Assembly (NCBI RefSeq): GCF_965229315.1
Contig: NZ_CBDDJA010000002.1
Coordinates: forward strand, 1,922,001 to 1,986,000
Origin: Pelomonas sp965229315
GTDB lineage: Bacteria > Pseudomonadota > Gammaproteobacteria > Burkholderiales > Burkholderiaceae_C
DNA: 64,000 nucleotides
Direction: 5' to 3'
Under the pieces are notes generated by a model that saw only the letters and a program-made list of their open reading frames with translations, was not told the origin of the DNA and made no database searches. This document shows, in pieces, positions 16,001-25,021 of the stretch. A program made the translations under genes and the position numbers. Position 1 is the stretch's first letter. The number at the start of each line of letters is the position of its first letter.

Positions 16001-16086
16001 TCACCGCCACGCTGCTGACGCTGCTGCTGCTGCCGGCGCTGTACCAACTGATCGAAGCCCGCATCGAGGCCAGGGAGGCCGCATGA
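13009..16086 (+). CDS. CzcA-type heavy-metal RND efflux pump
   Basis: This 1025-residue inner-membrane proton antiporter has two homologous halves of six helices and large periplasmic loops. TM4 carries DFGILVDGAVVLVEN with Asp393, Asp399 and Glu406, the proton-relay signature of the divalent-metal (HME) branch; copper/silver pumps such as CusA lack the DFG aspartate. It should expel Zn, Co, Cd or Ni from the periplasm or cytosol, together with the adaptor before it and the channel after it. The gene order adaptor-pump-channel differs from the czcCBA order. The exact metal cannot be fixed from sequence. Confidence 0.92.
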   Translation: MIERLVTLCFERRVIVWLVFAFVALYGWASWRQLPVEAYPDIADVTSQVVTQVPGLAAEEVEQQITVPLERELLGTPGLHVLRSKSTFGLSLITIVFKDGVEGYWSRQRLQERINGVQLPYGAQPGLDAYTSPIGEIYRYTLESGSRDLRELSELQFWTVIPRLKKVPGVIDVANFGGLTTQFMLELDPARLVQYGLTLQQIKDAINANNSSAGGSVMNRGEQAYVIRGVGLIRSLADMGNVVVTAKNGTPVLVRDLGTVAYGNVERRGILGKDDTPDTLEGITLLLKDEHASEVIKGVHEAVRDLNEHLLPKDVKVVPYLDRSTLIEATTHTVGHTLIEGVTLVTLVLLLALGSWRAALIVAVTIPLALLIAFVFMRHLQIPANLLSLGAIDFGILVDGAVVLVENIMRRREEQEGRPITAADAIAATLQVARPIFFGMLVIIAAYLPLFAFQRIEYKLFSPMAFAVGSALVGAMLAALALIPALAWLAFRKPRRVFHNRPMQWLVVRYQRFLEAAIGGRRWVMASCAAALAGVVLLGASIGRDFLPYLDEGSLWLQVTLPPGITLDKAGTMAGELRRATREFPEVSTIVTQTGRNDDGTDPWTVSHIEASVGLHPYSTWQSGLSKQALIAQLDARYRQIPGVSVGFMQPMIDGVQDKLSGAHTDLVVKIYGDDFDELRRIAAAVVAALDTVPGAADVAIDQEPPLPNLKIDVDRAAAARYGINANDISDLITTAIGGATIGQVFVGEKSYGLTVRFPQAVRNNPDAIAGLTLSAPGGAKVPLAQVAAIHTVSGESTITREGARRHLTVKLNPRGRDLSAVLADARTAIARGVTYDAQRYQLVWGGQFENLQRAQARLALILPMTLGLMFLLLFAEFGNLRQPALVLGVVPLATLGGLAALHLRGMTLNVSSAVGFIAFFGVAVLNGVLMISQINRLRAHEHRPLREAVIEGARSRIRPVLVTATVAALGLTPAMLARGLGSDVQRPLATVVVGGLVTATLLTLLLLPALYQLIEARIEAREAA

Positions 16087-17372
16087 AGTTCACCCGACTG
16101 ATGACGCCGATGCTGGCGCTGGCCGCGACGGCCGCGCACGCCCAGCACGTCCCGTTCACCGCCTACCTGGACGCCGTCGAGCAGCGCAGCCTGGAGCTGG
16201 CCGCACAGCGCGAGACCGTACGCGCGGCACGTGCGGGCGTGTCCATCGCCGCGCTGCCGCCCGACCCGTCGCTGAGCTGGGGCATGGGGCCGAAGGAGTT
16301 CAGCCGCGAGGTGACGCCGAAGCCGCCGCTGGGCCAGTCGCTGAGCCTGAGCTGGACGGTCGAGACCGCCGGCAAACGCGGTCGTCGCGTGCGCGCGGCC
16401 GAGAGCGGCGTGGCGCTGGCCCAGGCCAGCGTGGAAGGCTTCGCGCACACCCTCTACGGCAACGCCGCCGGCGCCTTCGCCGAGGCCTGCCGCAGCCGCG
16501 AGGCGCTGCTGCGCCAGGAGGCGACGCTGATGGCACTGTCCGATGTGGTGCGTGCCAACGAGGTGCGCCGCAAGGCCGGCGACCTGGGCGGGCTGGAGCT
16601 GCTGCAGTCGCGCACCGAGCGCGACCAGTACCAGGCCGCCGTCGTCAAGGCGCGGGCCGACGCCAATGTCGCGCGGCTGAACCTGGCCCTGCCGTTGAGC
16701 GGCACGCTGGAGTCCGTGTTCGGCGACCAGCCGCTGGCCTGCCAGTTCCAGCCCTTCGACGCCGGCGACGACATCGACCGCCTGGTGGAGCAGGCGTTGC
16801 AGCAACGCGACGACGTGCGCATCGCCCGGGCCACGCTGGCCAACGCCCGCGACGCCGCCGACCTGGCGCGCGCCAACCGCTACGTGGACCCCAGCATCAG
16901 CCTCAGCTACGCCTACGCACCGCATGGGCGCGACGGCGCGGAAGCCGACGGCAGCCCCATCGCCGGCGCATCGCGCACCAGCACGCTGAGTTTGTCGGTG
17001 TCGGTGCCCATCCCGCTGTCGCGGCTGCAGCGTGGCGAGCTGGTGCAGGCCGAGTCCGCCGTCTCGCAGGCACTGCTGCTGCAACGCCAGGCCGAACTGA
17101 AGGCCGAGGCCGATGTGCGCGGCACGCATGCGCAGTTCCTGGCGGCGCGAGAGAACCTGGCGCGCTACCGCGACACGGTGGTCGCCGATTCGCAGAAGGT
17201 GCTGGACGGCATGCGGCTGTCGTACCGCAACGGCGCGGCCTCCCTGCTGGAGCTGCTGAACGCGCAGCGCTCGGCGGACGACCTCTACCTGGCCTACCTG
17301 CAAGCGCAGGCCGACCTGGCGAATGCGACCGTGCAGTTGCAGCTCAGCCTGGGGCGGCGGCCGGCTCTGTAG
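16083..17372 (+). CDS. TolC/CzcC-family outer-membrane efflux channel
   Basis: This 429-residue protein has a cleavable signal (MKFTRLMTPMLALAATAAHAQ) and two internally related halves of long alpha-helical sequence, as in TolC-type channels. The C-terminus keeps the family pattern SYRNGAASLLELLNAQRSADDLYLAYLQAQADL. Its ATG overlaps the pump stop by four bases, so the three proteins are made from one message. It provides the outer-membrane duct of the metal efflux complex. It ends four bases before the convergent YihY gene. Confidence 0.9.
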   Translation: MKFTRLMTPMLALAATAAHAQHVPFTAYLDAVEQRSLELAAQRETVRAARAGVSIAALPPDPSLSWGMGPKEFSREVTPKPPLGQSLSLSWTVETAGKRGRRVRAAESGVALAQASVEGFAHTLYGNAAGAFAEACRSREALLRQEATLMALSDVVRANEVRRKAGDLGGLELLQSRTERDQYQAAVVKARADANVARLNLALPLSGTLESVFGDQPLACQFQPFDAGDDIDRLVEQALQQRDDVRIARATLANARDAADLARANRYVDPSISLSYAYAPHGRDGAEADGSPIAGASRTSTLSLSVSVPIPLSRLQRGELVQAESAVSQALLLQRQAELKAEADVRGTHAQFLAARENLARYRDTVVADSQKVLDGMRLSYRNGAASLLELLNAQRSADDLYLAYLQAQADLANATVQLQLSLGRRPAL

Positions 17373-17375
17373 CCC

Positions 17376-18680
17376 TCAATGGCTGTCGGCGGCGAGCAGC
17401 CGGTCCAGCATCAGCGTGGACCACTCGCCCTGCGTCCACAGGTTGGCCAGCAGCCCCTCGCGGTCGGCGAGGAACGCACTCAGCAGCGGCGCGGCCGGCG
17501 TGCGCTCCGGGGCGCACAGCAGCGTCAGGCGCTGCGCGCCCTCCTCTTCCAGCCGGCCTATCCAGTCCAGCACCAGCAGCCGGTCGAGGATGGGGCTGAG
17601 CTGCAGCGGGTCCACCTGCAGCGCACGGGCCAGCGCCAGGTGCGACAGGCCGCCCTGCCCGGCCTCGCGCACGCGCCACAGCTCGCGCAGCGCTTCCAGC
17701 GCCAGCGCGAACGGCTGGCCCGGCGTGTCGGCCCGCAGATGCAGTCGCCCCGTCAGGCTGGGCGTGTTGGCCGCGAGGATGGCGCCCAGCAGCACGACGA
17801 CCCACCCGAGGTAGACCCAGACCAGGAACACCGGCACGGTGGCAAAGGCGCCGTACAGCGTCGAATACGTCGGCACCTGCTTCACGTACCAGGCCAGCAG
17901 CGCCTTGGCGAGCGAGAAGCCGATGGACACGAAGGCGCCGCCCAGCAGCGCATGGCGCCAGCGCACGTGCGTGTTGGGCACGTAGTGGAAGAGGCCCGCC
18001 ATCGCCAGGCCGAACAGCAGCACGTCGGCGCTGCCCAGCGCCGTGGACATCGCCGCCGGCATCGCCGTCAGGTACCCCTGGCCGACGCTGATGGCATAGC
18101 TCGTCAGCGTGAGGCTGCCGCCCAGCAGCAGCGGGCCCAGCGTCAGCGCGGCCCAGTAGACGAGCACGCGCTGCGCGATGGGCCGCGGGCGCTGCACGCG
18201 CCAGATCGCATTCAGCGTGCGGTCGATGGTGAGCATCAGCGCCAGCGCCGTGACACCCAGCGCCACCAGGCCCACCGCGCCCAGCTTGTTGGCCTTGGCG
18301 GCGAACTGCGTCAGCGCGCCCAGCACCGGCTTGGCGATGTTGGGCGGGATCAGGCTCTTCAGGAAGTACTGCTCCAGCGCGGCCTGGAAGCTGGAGAAGA
18401 TCGGGAATGCGGTGAACACGGCCAGCATCACCGTCAGCAGCGGCACCAGCGAGATCAGTGTCGTGAACGTGAGGCTGCCGGCGGTCAGGCCCAGCTTCTC
18501 TTCCTTGAAACGCTGGCGGAAGGTCTGCAGCGTCTGCAGCCAAGGCCAGCCCAGCAGCACGGCCAGGAAGTTGCTCGCGAAGGTGACGGGGTTGCGGGCG
18601 AGCGGCGCGTCGGCATCGCTATTGGCGTTGGCATTGGCGGGGGCGGCGGATGACACGGACCGGACGGGAATCGGGGACAT
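17376..18680 (-). CDS. YihY/virulence factor BrkB family membrane protein
   Basis: This 434-residue protein has an N-terminal polar tail, then a block of six hydrophobic segments between about residues 55 and 315, and a cytosolic C-terminal region of about 120 residues. The family marks KEEKLGLTAGSLTFTTLISLVPLLTV and LVWVYLGWVVVLLGA are present. The family was once called RNase BN, but its role is not settled; it is an integral inner-membrane protein. The start codon is only 21 bases from that of the divergent DUF2069 gene, so any promoters must overlap coding sequence. Confidence 0.85.
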   Translation of the reverse strand: MSPIPVRSVSSAAPANANANSDADAPLARNPVTFASNFLAVLLGWPWLQTLQTFRQRFKEEKLGLTAGSLTFTTLISLVPLLTVMLAVFTAFPIFSSFQAALEQYFLKSLIPPNIAKPVLGALTQFAAKANKLGAVGLVALGVTALALMLTIDRTLNAIWRVQRPRPIAQRVLVYWAALTLGPLLLGGSLTLTSYAISVGQGYLTAMPAAMSTALGSADVLLFGLAMAGLFHYVPNTHVRWRHALLGGAFVSIGFSLAKALLAWYVKQVPTYSTLYGAFATVPVFLVWVYLGWVVVLLGAILAANTPSLTGRLHLRADTPGQPFALALEALRELWRVREAGQGGLSHLALARALQVDPLQLSPILDRLLVLDWIGRLEEEGAQRLTLLCAPERTPAAPLLSAFLADREGLLANLWTQGEWSTLMLDRLLAADSH

Positions 18681-18701
18681 GGCTTCTATGATGCCGCAGC
18701 T

Positions 18702-19109
18702 ATGTCCCCTGCCCCCGAAAGAACCGAACCCAGCGCGGCCGAGCGCCTGTCGCGCAACCTCGCATTCGCCGCCATCACGGCGCTATTCCTGCTGTGCCTG
18801 ATGTGGGAGCTGTGGCTCGCGCCAACGGGGCGAGGCACGCTCGCCGTCAAGGCGCTGCCACTGCTGCCGGCGCTGATGGGCCTGTGGCGCTACCGCCTCT
18901 ACACCTTCCGCTGGGTGGCGCTGGGCGTGTGGCTGTACGTGCTGGAGGGCCTGGTGCGCAGCACCAGCGAGGGCGGGCTGGGGCAGTGGCTGGCGCTGGC
19001 CGAGGTGGTGCTGGGCGCCATCGCGTTCACCGCCTGCACCGCGCAGATCCGCCAGCGGCTGAAGGCCGCCAAGGCTGCCGCAGCGACCGGGGCCACGGAG
19101 CCGGCATGA
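18702..19109 (+). CDS. DUF2069 inner-membrane protein
   Basis: This 135-residue protein has four hydrophobic segments and the conserved central block LWRYRLYTFRWVALGVWLYVLEG of the DUF2069 family, found in beta- and gammaproteobacteria. No function is established. Its stop overlaps the next ATG (ATGA), so it is coupled to the FAD-linked oxidase that follows. Confidence 0.82.
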   Translation: MSPAPERTEPSAAERLSRNLAFAAITALFLLCLMWELWLAPTGRGTLAVKALPLLPALMGLWRYRLYTFRWVALGVWLYVLEGLVRSTSEGGLGQWLALAEVVLGAIAFTACTAQIRQRLKAAKAAAATGATEPA

Positions 19110-20509
19110 CGGCCTTCCTGGACGCGCTGCGCGCGCGGCTGGGAGACGCCGGGCTGCTCGTGGGTGGCGACCTCGCGGCCTACGAGCAGGACTGGCGCAA
19201 GCGCTACGCCGGCCGGGCGCTCGCGGTGGCGCGGCCGGCGTCCACGGACGAGGTCGCGGCGGTGCTGAAGCTGTGCCACGACCACCGGGTGCCGGTCGTA
19301 CCGCAGGGCGGCAACACGGGTCTGGTCGGCGGCTCCACGCCGGACGACAGCGGGCGGCAACTGGTGCTGAGCCTGTCGCGCATGAAGCGCCTGCGCGGCG
19401 TGGACGTGGCGAACGCCAGCCTCACCGCCGAGGCCGGCTGTGTGCTGGCCGATGTGCAGGCGGCAGCACGCGCGGCCGGCCTGCTGTTCCCGCTGAGCCT
19501 GGCGGCCGAGGGCTCGTGCACGCTGGGCGGCAACCTGGCGACCAATGCCGGCGGCACGCAGGTGCTGCGCTACGGCAATGCGCGCGATCTGTGCCTGGGG
19601 CTGGAGGTCGTCACGGCGAGCGGCGAGGTGTGGCACGGGCTGTCGGGCCTGCGCAAGGACAACACCGGCTACGACCTGCGCGACCTGTTCATCGGCAGCG
19701 AGGGCACGCTGGGCGTCATCACCGCGGCGACGATGAAGCTGTACCCGGTGCCGAAGGAGCGCCTGACCGCGCTGGCGGCCTGCGCATCGCTGGACGATGC
19801 GGTGGCACTGCTGGGGCTGGCGCGCGAGCACGCGGGCGATGCGCTGACCGGCTTCGAGGTCATGAACGGTGCCTCGCTGGCGCTGGTCGCGCGGCAATTG
19901 CCGCAACTGCACCAGCCGCTGCCGCCCGTGGCGTGGACGGTGCTGCTGGAGCTGTCGGATGCCGAGAGCGCCACGCATGCCCATGGCGCGTTCGAGGGCC
20001 TGCTGGAGGCGGCCATGGCGCGCGGCTGCGTGCAGGACGCGGCCATCGCACAGAACCTGCAGCAGGCCAAGGCCTTCTGGCATCTGCGCGAGTCCATCCC
20101 GCTGGCGCAGGCGCAGGCCGGGCTGAACATCAAGCACGACATCGCGCTGCCGGTTTCCGCCATCTCCGGCTTCGTCGCCGAGATGGACGCCACGCTGGCG
20201 GCCTACCTGCCCGGTATCCACATCATCGACTTCGGGCACCTGGGCGACGGCAACCTGCACTACAACGTGCAGGCCCCGGCCACCGTGCCGCCGGCCGAGT
20301 TTCTCGCGGCCCACGAGGGGCCGATCAACGCGATGGTCTACGACGCCGTGGGCCGGCGCGGCGGCTCGATCTCGGCCGAGCACGGCATCGGGCGCCTCAA
20401 GCGCGAGGAACTGGCGGCCCGCAAGGACCCGACGGGGCTGGCGCTGATGCGGGCGATAAAAAAGGCCCTGGATCCCCGGGGCCTGATGAATCCCGACCGC
20501 CTGGTCTGA
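19106..20509 (+). CDS. FAD-linked 2-hydroxyacid dehydrogenase (GlcD / D-2-hydroxyglutarate dehydrogenase-like)
   Basis: This 467-residue flavoprotein has a PCMH-type FAD domain with VVPQGGNTGLVGGSTP near residues 63-78 and a C-terminal FAD-oxidase cap containing GHLGDGNLHYNV and ISAEHGIGRLKREEL; the two histidines of GHLGDGNLH are the metal-binding set of D-2-hydroxyglutarate dehydrogenase and related enzymes. It should oxidise a D-2-hydroxyacid (2-hydroxyglutarate, lactate or glycolate), passing electrons to an acceptor protein or quinone. No GlcE/GlcF partner is adjacent, favouring the stand-alone D-2HGDH/D-LDH type. The last 50 bases hold a terminator for the opposite strand. Confidence 0.85.
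   Translation: MTAFLDALRARLGDAGLLVGGDLAAYEQDWRKRYAGRALAVARPASTDEVAAVLKLCHDHRVPVVPQGGNTGLVGGSTPDDSGRQLVLSLSRMKRLRGVDVANASLTAEAGCVLADVQAAARAAGLLFPLSLAAEGSCTLGGNLATNAGGTQVLRYGNARDLCLGLEVVTASGEVWHGLSGLRKDNTGYDLRDLFIGSEGTLGVITAATMKLYPVPKERLTALAACASLDDAVALLGLAREHAGDALTGFEVMNGASLALVARQLPQLHQPLPPVAWTVLLELSDAESATHAHGAFEGLLEAAMARGCVQDAAIAQNLQQAKAFWHLRESIPLAQAQAGLNIKHDIALPVSAISGFVAEMDATLAAYLPGIHIIDFGHLGDGNLHYNVQAPATVPPAEFLAAHEGPINAMVYDAVGRRGGSISAEHGIGRLKREELAARKDPTGLALMRAIKKALDPRGLMNPDRLV
20458..20484 (-). terminator. Intrinsic terminator of the HAE1 RND operon, inside the oxidase gene
   Basis: On the minus strand AGGCCC (20484-20479) pairs with GGGCCT (20468-20463), followed at once by six T residues (20463-20458). 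It lies 29 bases beyond the RND stop and within the 3' coding end of the convergent FAD-linked oxidase. Confidence 0.75.
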
Positions 20510-20512
20510 GCC

Positions 20513-23500
20513 TCACTCAGCCATGCGGGGCTGCATCGCCGGGTCGCGGCGGCCGCGACCGCGCCGGAACAGCGACTGCAATCCCCAGTAGATGAAGATG
20601 GTCAGCGTCAGGAACGCCACCACGACCAGCAGCACCTCGCCGACGGACAGGATGGCCGCGCCAACGACGGTCCAGCGCTGCCGCCGCGCCGCGAACTTGG
20701 TGCCCAGGTTGTCGCGGAAGATCTCGATGCTGTCGTAGAAGCTCGGCACCATCAGCAGCGTCAGGAAGGTGGACGTGATCGTGCCGCCGATGATGGCCAC
20801 GGCCATCGGGCGGTAGAACTCGCCGCCCTCGCCCACGCCAATGGCCACCGGCAGCATGCCGGCGATCAGCGCGAAGGTCGTCATCAGGATGGGGCGGAAG
20901 CGCTTGCGGCCCGCGTGCATCAGCGCCTCTTCACGGGGCACGCCATTGGCCTCCTCCTGGCGTGCGGCGTCCAGCAGCAGGATGGCATTTTTCGCCACCA
21001 GGCCGGCCAGCATGATGATGCCGATGAAGCTCATCAGGTTCAGCGTGCCCTTGGTGAGCAGCAGCGCGAGGACGACACCGATCAGCGACAGCGGCTGCGA
21101 CAGCATGACGCCCAGCGGTGCGGTGAACGAGTTGAACTGCATCACCAGGATCAGGTACATCAGGCCGATGCCGGACACCAGAGCCGTGCCCATCGCGCTG
21201 AACACCTCGGCCTGGTCCTTGGACGCACCGGCCAGCTTGATGCCGTAGCCGGGCGGGAAGCTCATGCTCTGGGCGAGCTTCTGCGCGTCGGCCGACACCT
21301 CGCCGGAGGAGCGGCCCTGCGCGTTGGCCGACACGGTGACGACGCGCTTGCCGTCCACGTGGCTGATGGTGGCCGGACCCTTGCCGGTGGTGACGGTGGC
21401 GATCTGCTCCAGCGGCACCATCATGCCGGTGCCGCTCACGGCGATCGGCAGGCGCTCGATGTTGCCGGCATCGACGCGGTCGTCGGGGTGCAGGCGCACC
21501 GAGACGTCGCGTGTCTGGCCGGTCGGGTCGATCCAGTCGCCGACCTGGATGCCGGCGAAGGCCACACGCAGCGCGTTGGCCGCGTCGCCGACCGAGATGC
21601 CCATGGCGTTGGCCATGCCGCGGTGCATCTCGATACGCAGTTCGTCCTGCGTGTCCTGCTGCGACAGGCCCACGTCCACGGCACCCGGCACCTTGCGCAG
21701 CCGGGTCATGAAGTCTTCGGTCATCGCCATCAGCTGGCGCGTGTCGGTGCCGTAGAAACGGATCTGCACGGGCTTCTGGCCGCCGTTGTTCAGGTCGTCC
21801 AGCACGACGTACTCGGCGCCGGTCAGCACCTTGAGCCGCTCGCGCAGGTCCGCGCCGATCTGCTGGGCGCTGCGCTGGCGGGTGAAGCTCTTGCCGAGGT
21901 CGATGTAGAGCTTGCCGCCGGTGGTCTGCACGAAGCTGTCGGTGGCCTTGGTCTCGGGCAACTGCCGGGCGATGTCGGCGGCCGCGGCGAGCTTGCGGCG
22001 CGAGTATTCGAGGCTGGCGCTGGGCGGCGTGCGGATGTCCACGGCGATGGTGCCGAAGTCGGAGCTGGGCAGGAAGCTGCTGCCGCCGAGCGTGGCCTGC
22101 AGCCCGATGGCGGCGAAGAAGCTCAGCGTCGCGATGGTCGCCATCCAGCGGCGGTGGTGCAGTGCCCAGGCGATCACGCGGCCGTAGCGGTCGGCCTGGT
22201 GGTCGAACCAGACATTGAACTTCTCCAGGATCCTGGAGATGCCGGTCTTGGGCGCCTCGTGGTGCCCCGGGGGGTCGCCCCAGAAGGCCGACAGCATCGG
22301 GTCCAGCGTGAACGACACCAGCAGGCTGACGAGCACCGAGGCCACCACCGTCAGCGCGAACGGGCGGAACCATTCGCCGCCCACGCCCGGGATGAAGGCG
22401 ACGGGCACGAACACGGCGACGATGGAGAAGGTGGTCGCCGCGACGGCCAGGCCGATCTCGGCCGTGCCGCGGAAGGCTGCGGTGCGCCGGTCGGCGCCGC
22501 GCTCCATGTGCCGGACGATGTTCTCGCGCACGACGATGGCGTCGTCGATCAGCACGCCGATGGCCAGCGACAGGCCCAGCAGGCTCATGAAGTTCAGCGT
22601 GAAGCCGAACAGCCAGACCGCGATGAAGGCGGCGATGACGGACGTGGGCAGCGACGTGGCCGTGATCAGCGTGGAGCGCCACGAGTTCAGGAAGGCGTAG
22701 ACCACGAAGATGGTCAGGCCGGCGCCGAACACCAGCGCGTCGATGACGTTGCGCAGGCTGTTCTGGGCGTCCTTGCCGCTGTCCTGCGTGATCTCGAGCT
22801 TGGTGCCTTCGGGCAGGCTCTTGTTGCTCTCCTCGACGACCTTGCGCACCTCCTTGGCCACGCTGACCGTGGAGGCCTCGCGCGAGCGGGTGATGGACAG
22901 CCCGACGTTGTTGTTGCCGTTGCGCACGCTCAGCGTCGTGCGTTCGGCAAAGCCGTCCTGGATGGTGGCGACCTGGCCCAGCCGCACCAGCTCGCCGGCC
23001 GTGCGCTTGACGACGATGCGGTCGAAATCGGTCGGTGACTCGATGCGGCCGACCAGGCGGATGCTCTGGTCCTCATACTCGCCACGCACCTTGCCGACCG
23101 GGGCCGACATGTTCTGGTTGCGCAGCGCGTTGGTGACGTCGCTGACCGACACGTTGAACTCGCGCAGCTTCTGGCCGTGCAGCAGCACGGACAGTTCGCG
23201 GTTCAGCGAGCCGAACACGTCCACCTTGCCGACGCCGGGGATGGCGCGGAACTTGTCGGCGAGCTGGTCTTCGGCGATGCGCGACATCTCGGCATGCGTC
23301 AGCGTCTTGGACTCCAGCGACACCTGCATGACAGGCTGCGCGGACGGGTCGACGCGCTGCAGGATGGGCTCCCGCATCTCCTGCGGCAGGTTGTAGCGCA
23401 CGGACGCAATCGCGTTGCGCACGTCGTCCGCGGCTTCGATCAGGTTCTTCTTGAAGTCGAACTGCAGCACGAAGGTGGCCTGACCCTCGCCGGCCGTGGA

Positions 23501-23743
23501 GCGCACCTCGGTCACGCCGGGCACGGCCAGCAGCGGCCGCTCGACGCGGTTGACGATCTCGCGCTCGCTGGTCTCCGGCGACGCGCCCGGGTAGGGGATG
23601 CTGACGACGAGGATGGGAATCTCGACGTCCGGGTTCTGGTTGACCTTGAGCTTGGTCAGGGCCAGCAGGCCCATGGCCATGATGCCGATGATGCAGACGA
23701 TCGTGGCGATCGGCTTCTTGATGGCGAAATCGGAGATCAGCAC
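20513..23743 (-). CDS. HAE1-family RND multidrug efflux pump
   Basis: This 1076-residue pump is read from a GTG (VLISDFAIKKPIAT) with AGGAGG six bases ahead, just after the adaptor stop. Its N-terminus is the usual first transmembrane helix (IKKPIATIVCIIGIMAMGLLAL), and TM4 carries the paired aspartates in GVLIDDAIVVREN, the proton relay of hydrophobic/amphiphilic-compound exporters rather than metal pumps. A C-terminal extension of about 60 residues forms an extra hydrophobic segment ending in RRGRGRRDPAMQPRMAE. No outer-membrane channel gene follows, so it probably borrows one encoded elsewhere. Confidence 0.9.
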   Translation of the reverse strand: MLISDFAIKKPIATIVCIIGIMAMGLLALTKLKVNQNPDVEIPILVVSIPYPGASPETSEREIVNRVERPLLAVPGVTEVRSTAGEGQATFVLQFDFKKNLIEAADDVRNAIASVRYNLPQEMREPILQRVDPSAQPVMQVSLESKTLTHAEMSRIAEDQLADKFRAIPGVGKVDVFGSLNRELSVLLHGQKLREFNVSVSDVTNALRNQNMSAPVGKVRGEYEDQSIRLVGRIESPTDFDRIVVKRTAGELVRLGQVATIQDGFAERTTLSVRNGNNNVGLSITRSREASTVSVAKEVRKVVEESNKSLPEGTKLEITQDSGKDAQNSLRNVIDALVFGAGLTIFVVYAFLNSWRSTLITATSLPTSVIAAFIAVWLFGFTLNFMSLLGLSLAIGVLIDDAIVVRENIVRHMERGADRRTAAFRGTAEIGLAVAATTFSIVAVFVPVAFIPGVGGEWFRPFALTVVASVLVSLLVSFTLDPMLSAFWGDPPGHHEAPKTGISRILEKFNVWFDHQADRYGRVIAWALHHRRWMATIATLSFFAAIGLQATLGGSSFLPSSDFGTIAVDIRTPPSASLEYSRRKLAAAADIARQLPETKATDSFVQTTGGKLYIDLGKSFTRQRSAQQIGADLRERLKVLTGAEYVVLDDLNNGGQKPVQIRFYGTDTRQLMAMTEDFMTRLRKVPGAVDVGLSQQDTQDELRIEMHRGMANAMGISVGDAANALRVAFAGIQVGDWIDPTGQTRDVSVRLHPDDRVDAGNIERLPIAVSGTGMMVPLEQIATVTTGKGPATISHVDGKRVVTVSANAQGRSSGEVSADAQKLAQSMSFPPGYGIKLAGASKDQAEVFSAMGTALVSGIGLMYLILVMQFNSFTAPLGVMLSQPLSLIGVVLALLLTKGTLNLMSFIGIIMLAGLVAKNAILLLDAARQEEANGVPREEALMHAGRKRFRPILMTTFALIAGMLPVAIGVGEGGEFYRPMAVAIIGGTITSTFLTLLMVPSFYDSIEIFRDNLGTKFAARRQRWTVVGAAILSVGEVLLVVVAFLTLTIFIYWGLQSLFRRGRGRRDPAMQPRMAE

Positions 23744-23744
23744 C

Positions 23745-24926
23745 TCAGCCTCCTGCGCTCGCTGCGGACGCCGCCGGTGCCTCAGCGGCCGCGGGCTTGG
23801 CGCCTGCGGCCACCTGCTGCACGGGCGTGCCCTCCACCAGCGTGCGGCTGGGGTTGCGGATGATGATGTCGCCGGCGGCCAGGCCGCTCTTGACGACGAA
23901 CTCGCCGCTGCGCTCGTCGCGCTCGCCCAGCACGATGGGCTGGCGGTGCAGCTTGGCGTCCTTGACGATCCAGGCGAACGCACGGTCGCCGTCGCGCTGC
24001 AGGTCGGCATCGCCCAGCATCAGCGCGACCACGGTGCTGGTGCGCACATGACCCTCGCCATACAGGCCGGAGACGACGGCCTGCTTGGCGTCGACGAAAT
24101 CGACCAGCAGCGCGACCTGGCGGGTGACGGGGTCCGCGGCCACGTCGATGCGGCGGATGCGGCCTTCAGACTTCGGGTTGGCCGCGCCGTTGATGCGCAG
24201 GTCCACCGGCTGCCCGACCTTCAGGTCGGCGCGCCGGTCGGCGGACACATAGCCCTCGAACCGCATGCTGCTGGGGTCGATCACCTTCAGCAGCGCCTTG
24301 CCGACCTGCGCCGTGTCGCCGGAGGACACCTGGCGTTCGCTGACGACGCCATCGAACGGCGCGCGCACTTCGGTGCGGGCCAGTTGCTGGCGTGCCGCGA
24401 CGAGGCGGGCATCGGACGCGACGCGTTCACTCATCGAAGCCGTGCGGCGGTTCTGCGCATCTTCCAGCGCCTGCAGCGACACCATGCCTTGCGCCTGCAA
24501 CTGCTTCTGCCGCTGGTACTGGCGGTCAGCCTGCTCGAAGGCTTCCATCGCGGCGCGGGAGGCTTCCTGGGCCGATGCCAGGCTGTCACGGATGGACGTG
24601 GCGTCCAGGCGCACGAGCAGGTCGCCCTTGCGCACGACCTCGCCGTTTTCCTTGAACACCTGCTGCACGATGGCCGAGACCTCGGCACGCAGGTCTGCCC
24701 GGCGTTCGGGCTGCACGGAGCCGGTGATCAACGGGCCGGTGCTGTGGTCGCTCTGGCCCAGGATCATCCGGTCCTCGACCCTGAGCTGCAGCGGCGGCAG
24801 CGGCTTGGTCGCGTCGGTGTCGGTGCCGGGCTTCTTGCAGGCCGACACGGCCAACAGCGCCGCGAGCGCCGTGAGGGTGAGCAGGCCGCGCGCGCTTGCA
24901 TGCAGCTGTGTGGGACGGTGAGTCAT
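23745..24926 (-). CDS. RND efflux periplasmic adaptor lipoprotein
   Basis: This 393-residue protein has a signal sequence with lipobox AVSAC around residues 26-30, followed by the membrane-fusion domains: beta-barrel/lipoyl halves, a coiled-coil hairpin rich in Gln, Arg and Ala, and an Ala/Pro-rich tail. The stop lies one base before the pump GTG, so adaptor and pump are one transcript. It links the HAE1 pump to an outer-membrane channel not encoded nearby. The upstream 235-base gap holds an operator-like palindrome. Confidence 0.88.
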   Translation of the reverse strand: MTHRPTQLHASARGLLTLTALAALLAVSACKKPGTDTDATKPLPPLQLRVEDRMILGQSDHSTGPLITGSVQPERRADLRAEVSAIVQQVFKENGEVVRKGDLLVRLDATSIRDSLASAQEASRAAMEAFEQADRQYQRQKQLQAQGMVSLQALEDAQNRRTASMSERVASDARLVAARQQLARTEVRAPFDGVVSERQVSSGDTAQVGKALLKVIDPSSMRFEGYVSADRRADLKVGQPVDLRINGAANPKSEGRIRRIDVAADPVTRQVALLVDFVDAKQAVVSGLYGEGHVRTSTVVALMLGDADLQRDGDRAFAWIVKDAKLHRQPIVLGERDERSGEFVVKSGLAAGDIIIRNPSRTLVEGTPVQQVAAGAKPAAAEAPAASAASAGG

Positions 24927-25021
24927 CCTGGAATCGTTCGTTGTTGTGGCCGGGAATCGGGGCCGCCCGCCTGGGGCGGTTGGCCGGAACGCCGCATGAC
25001 CGCGGCGCCATCGTCTTCATG

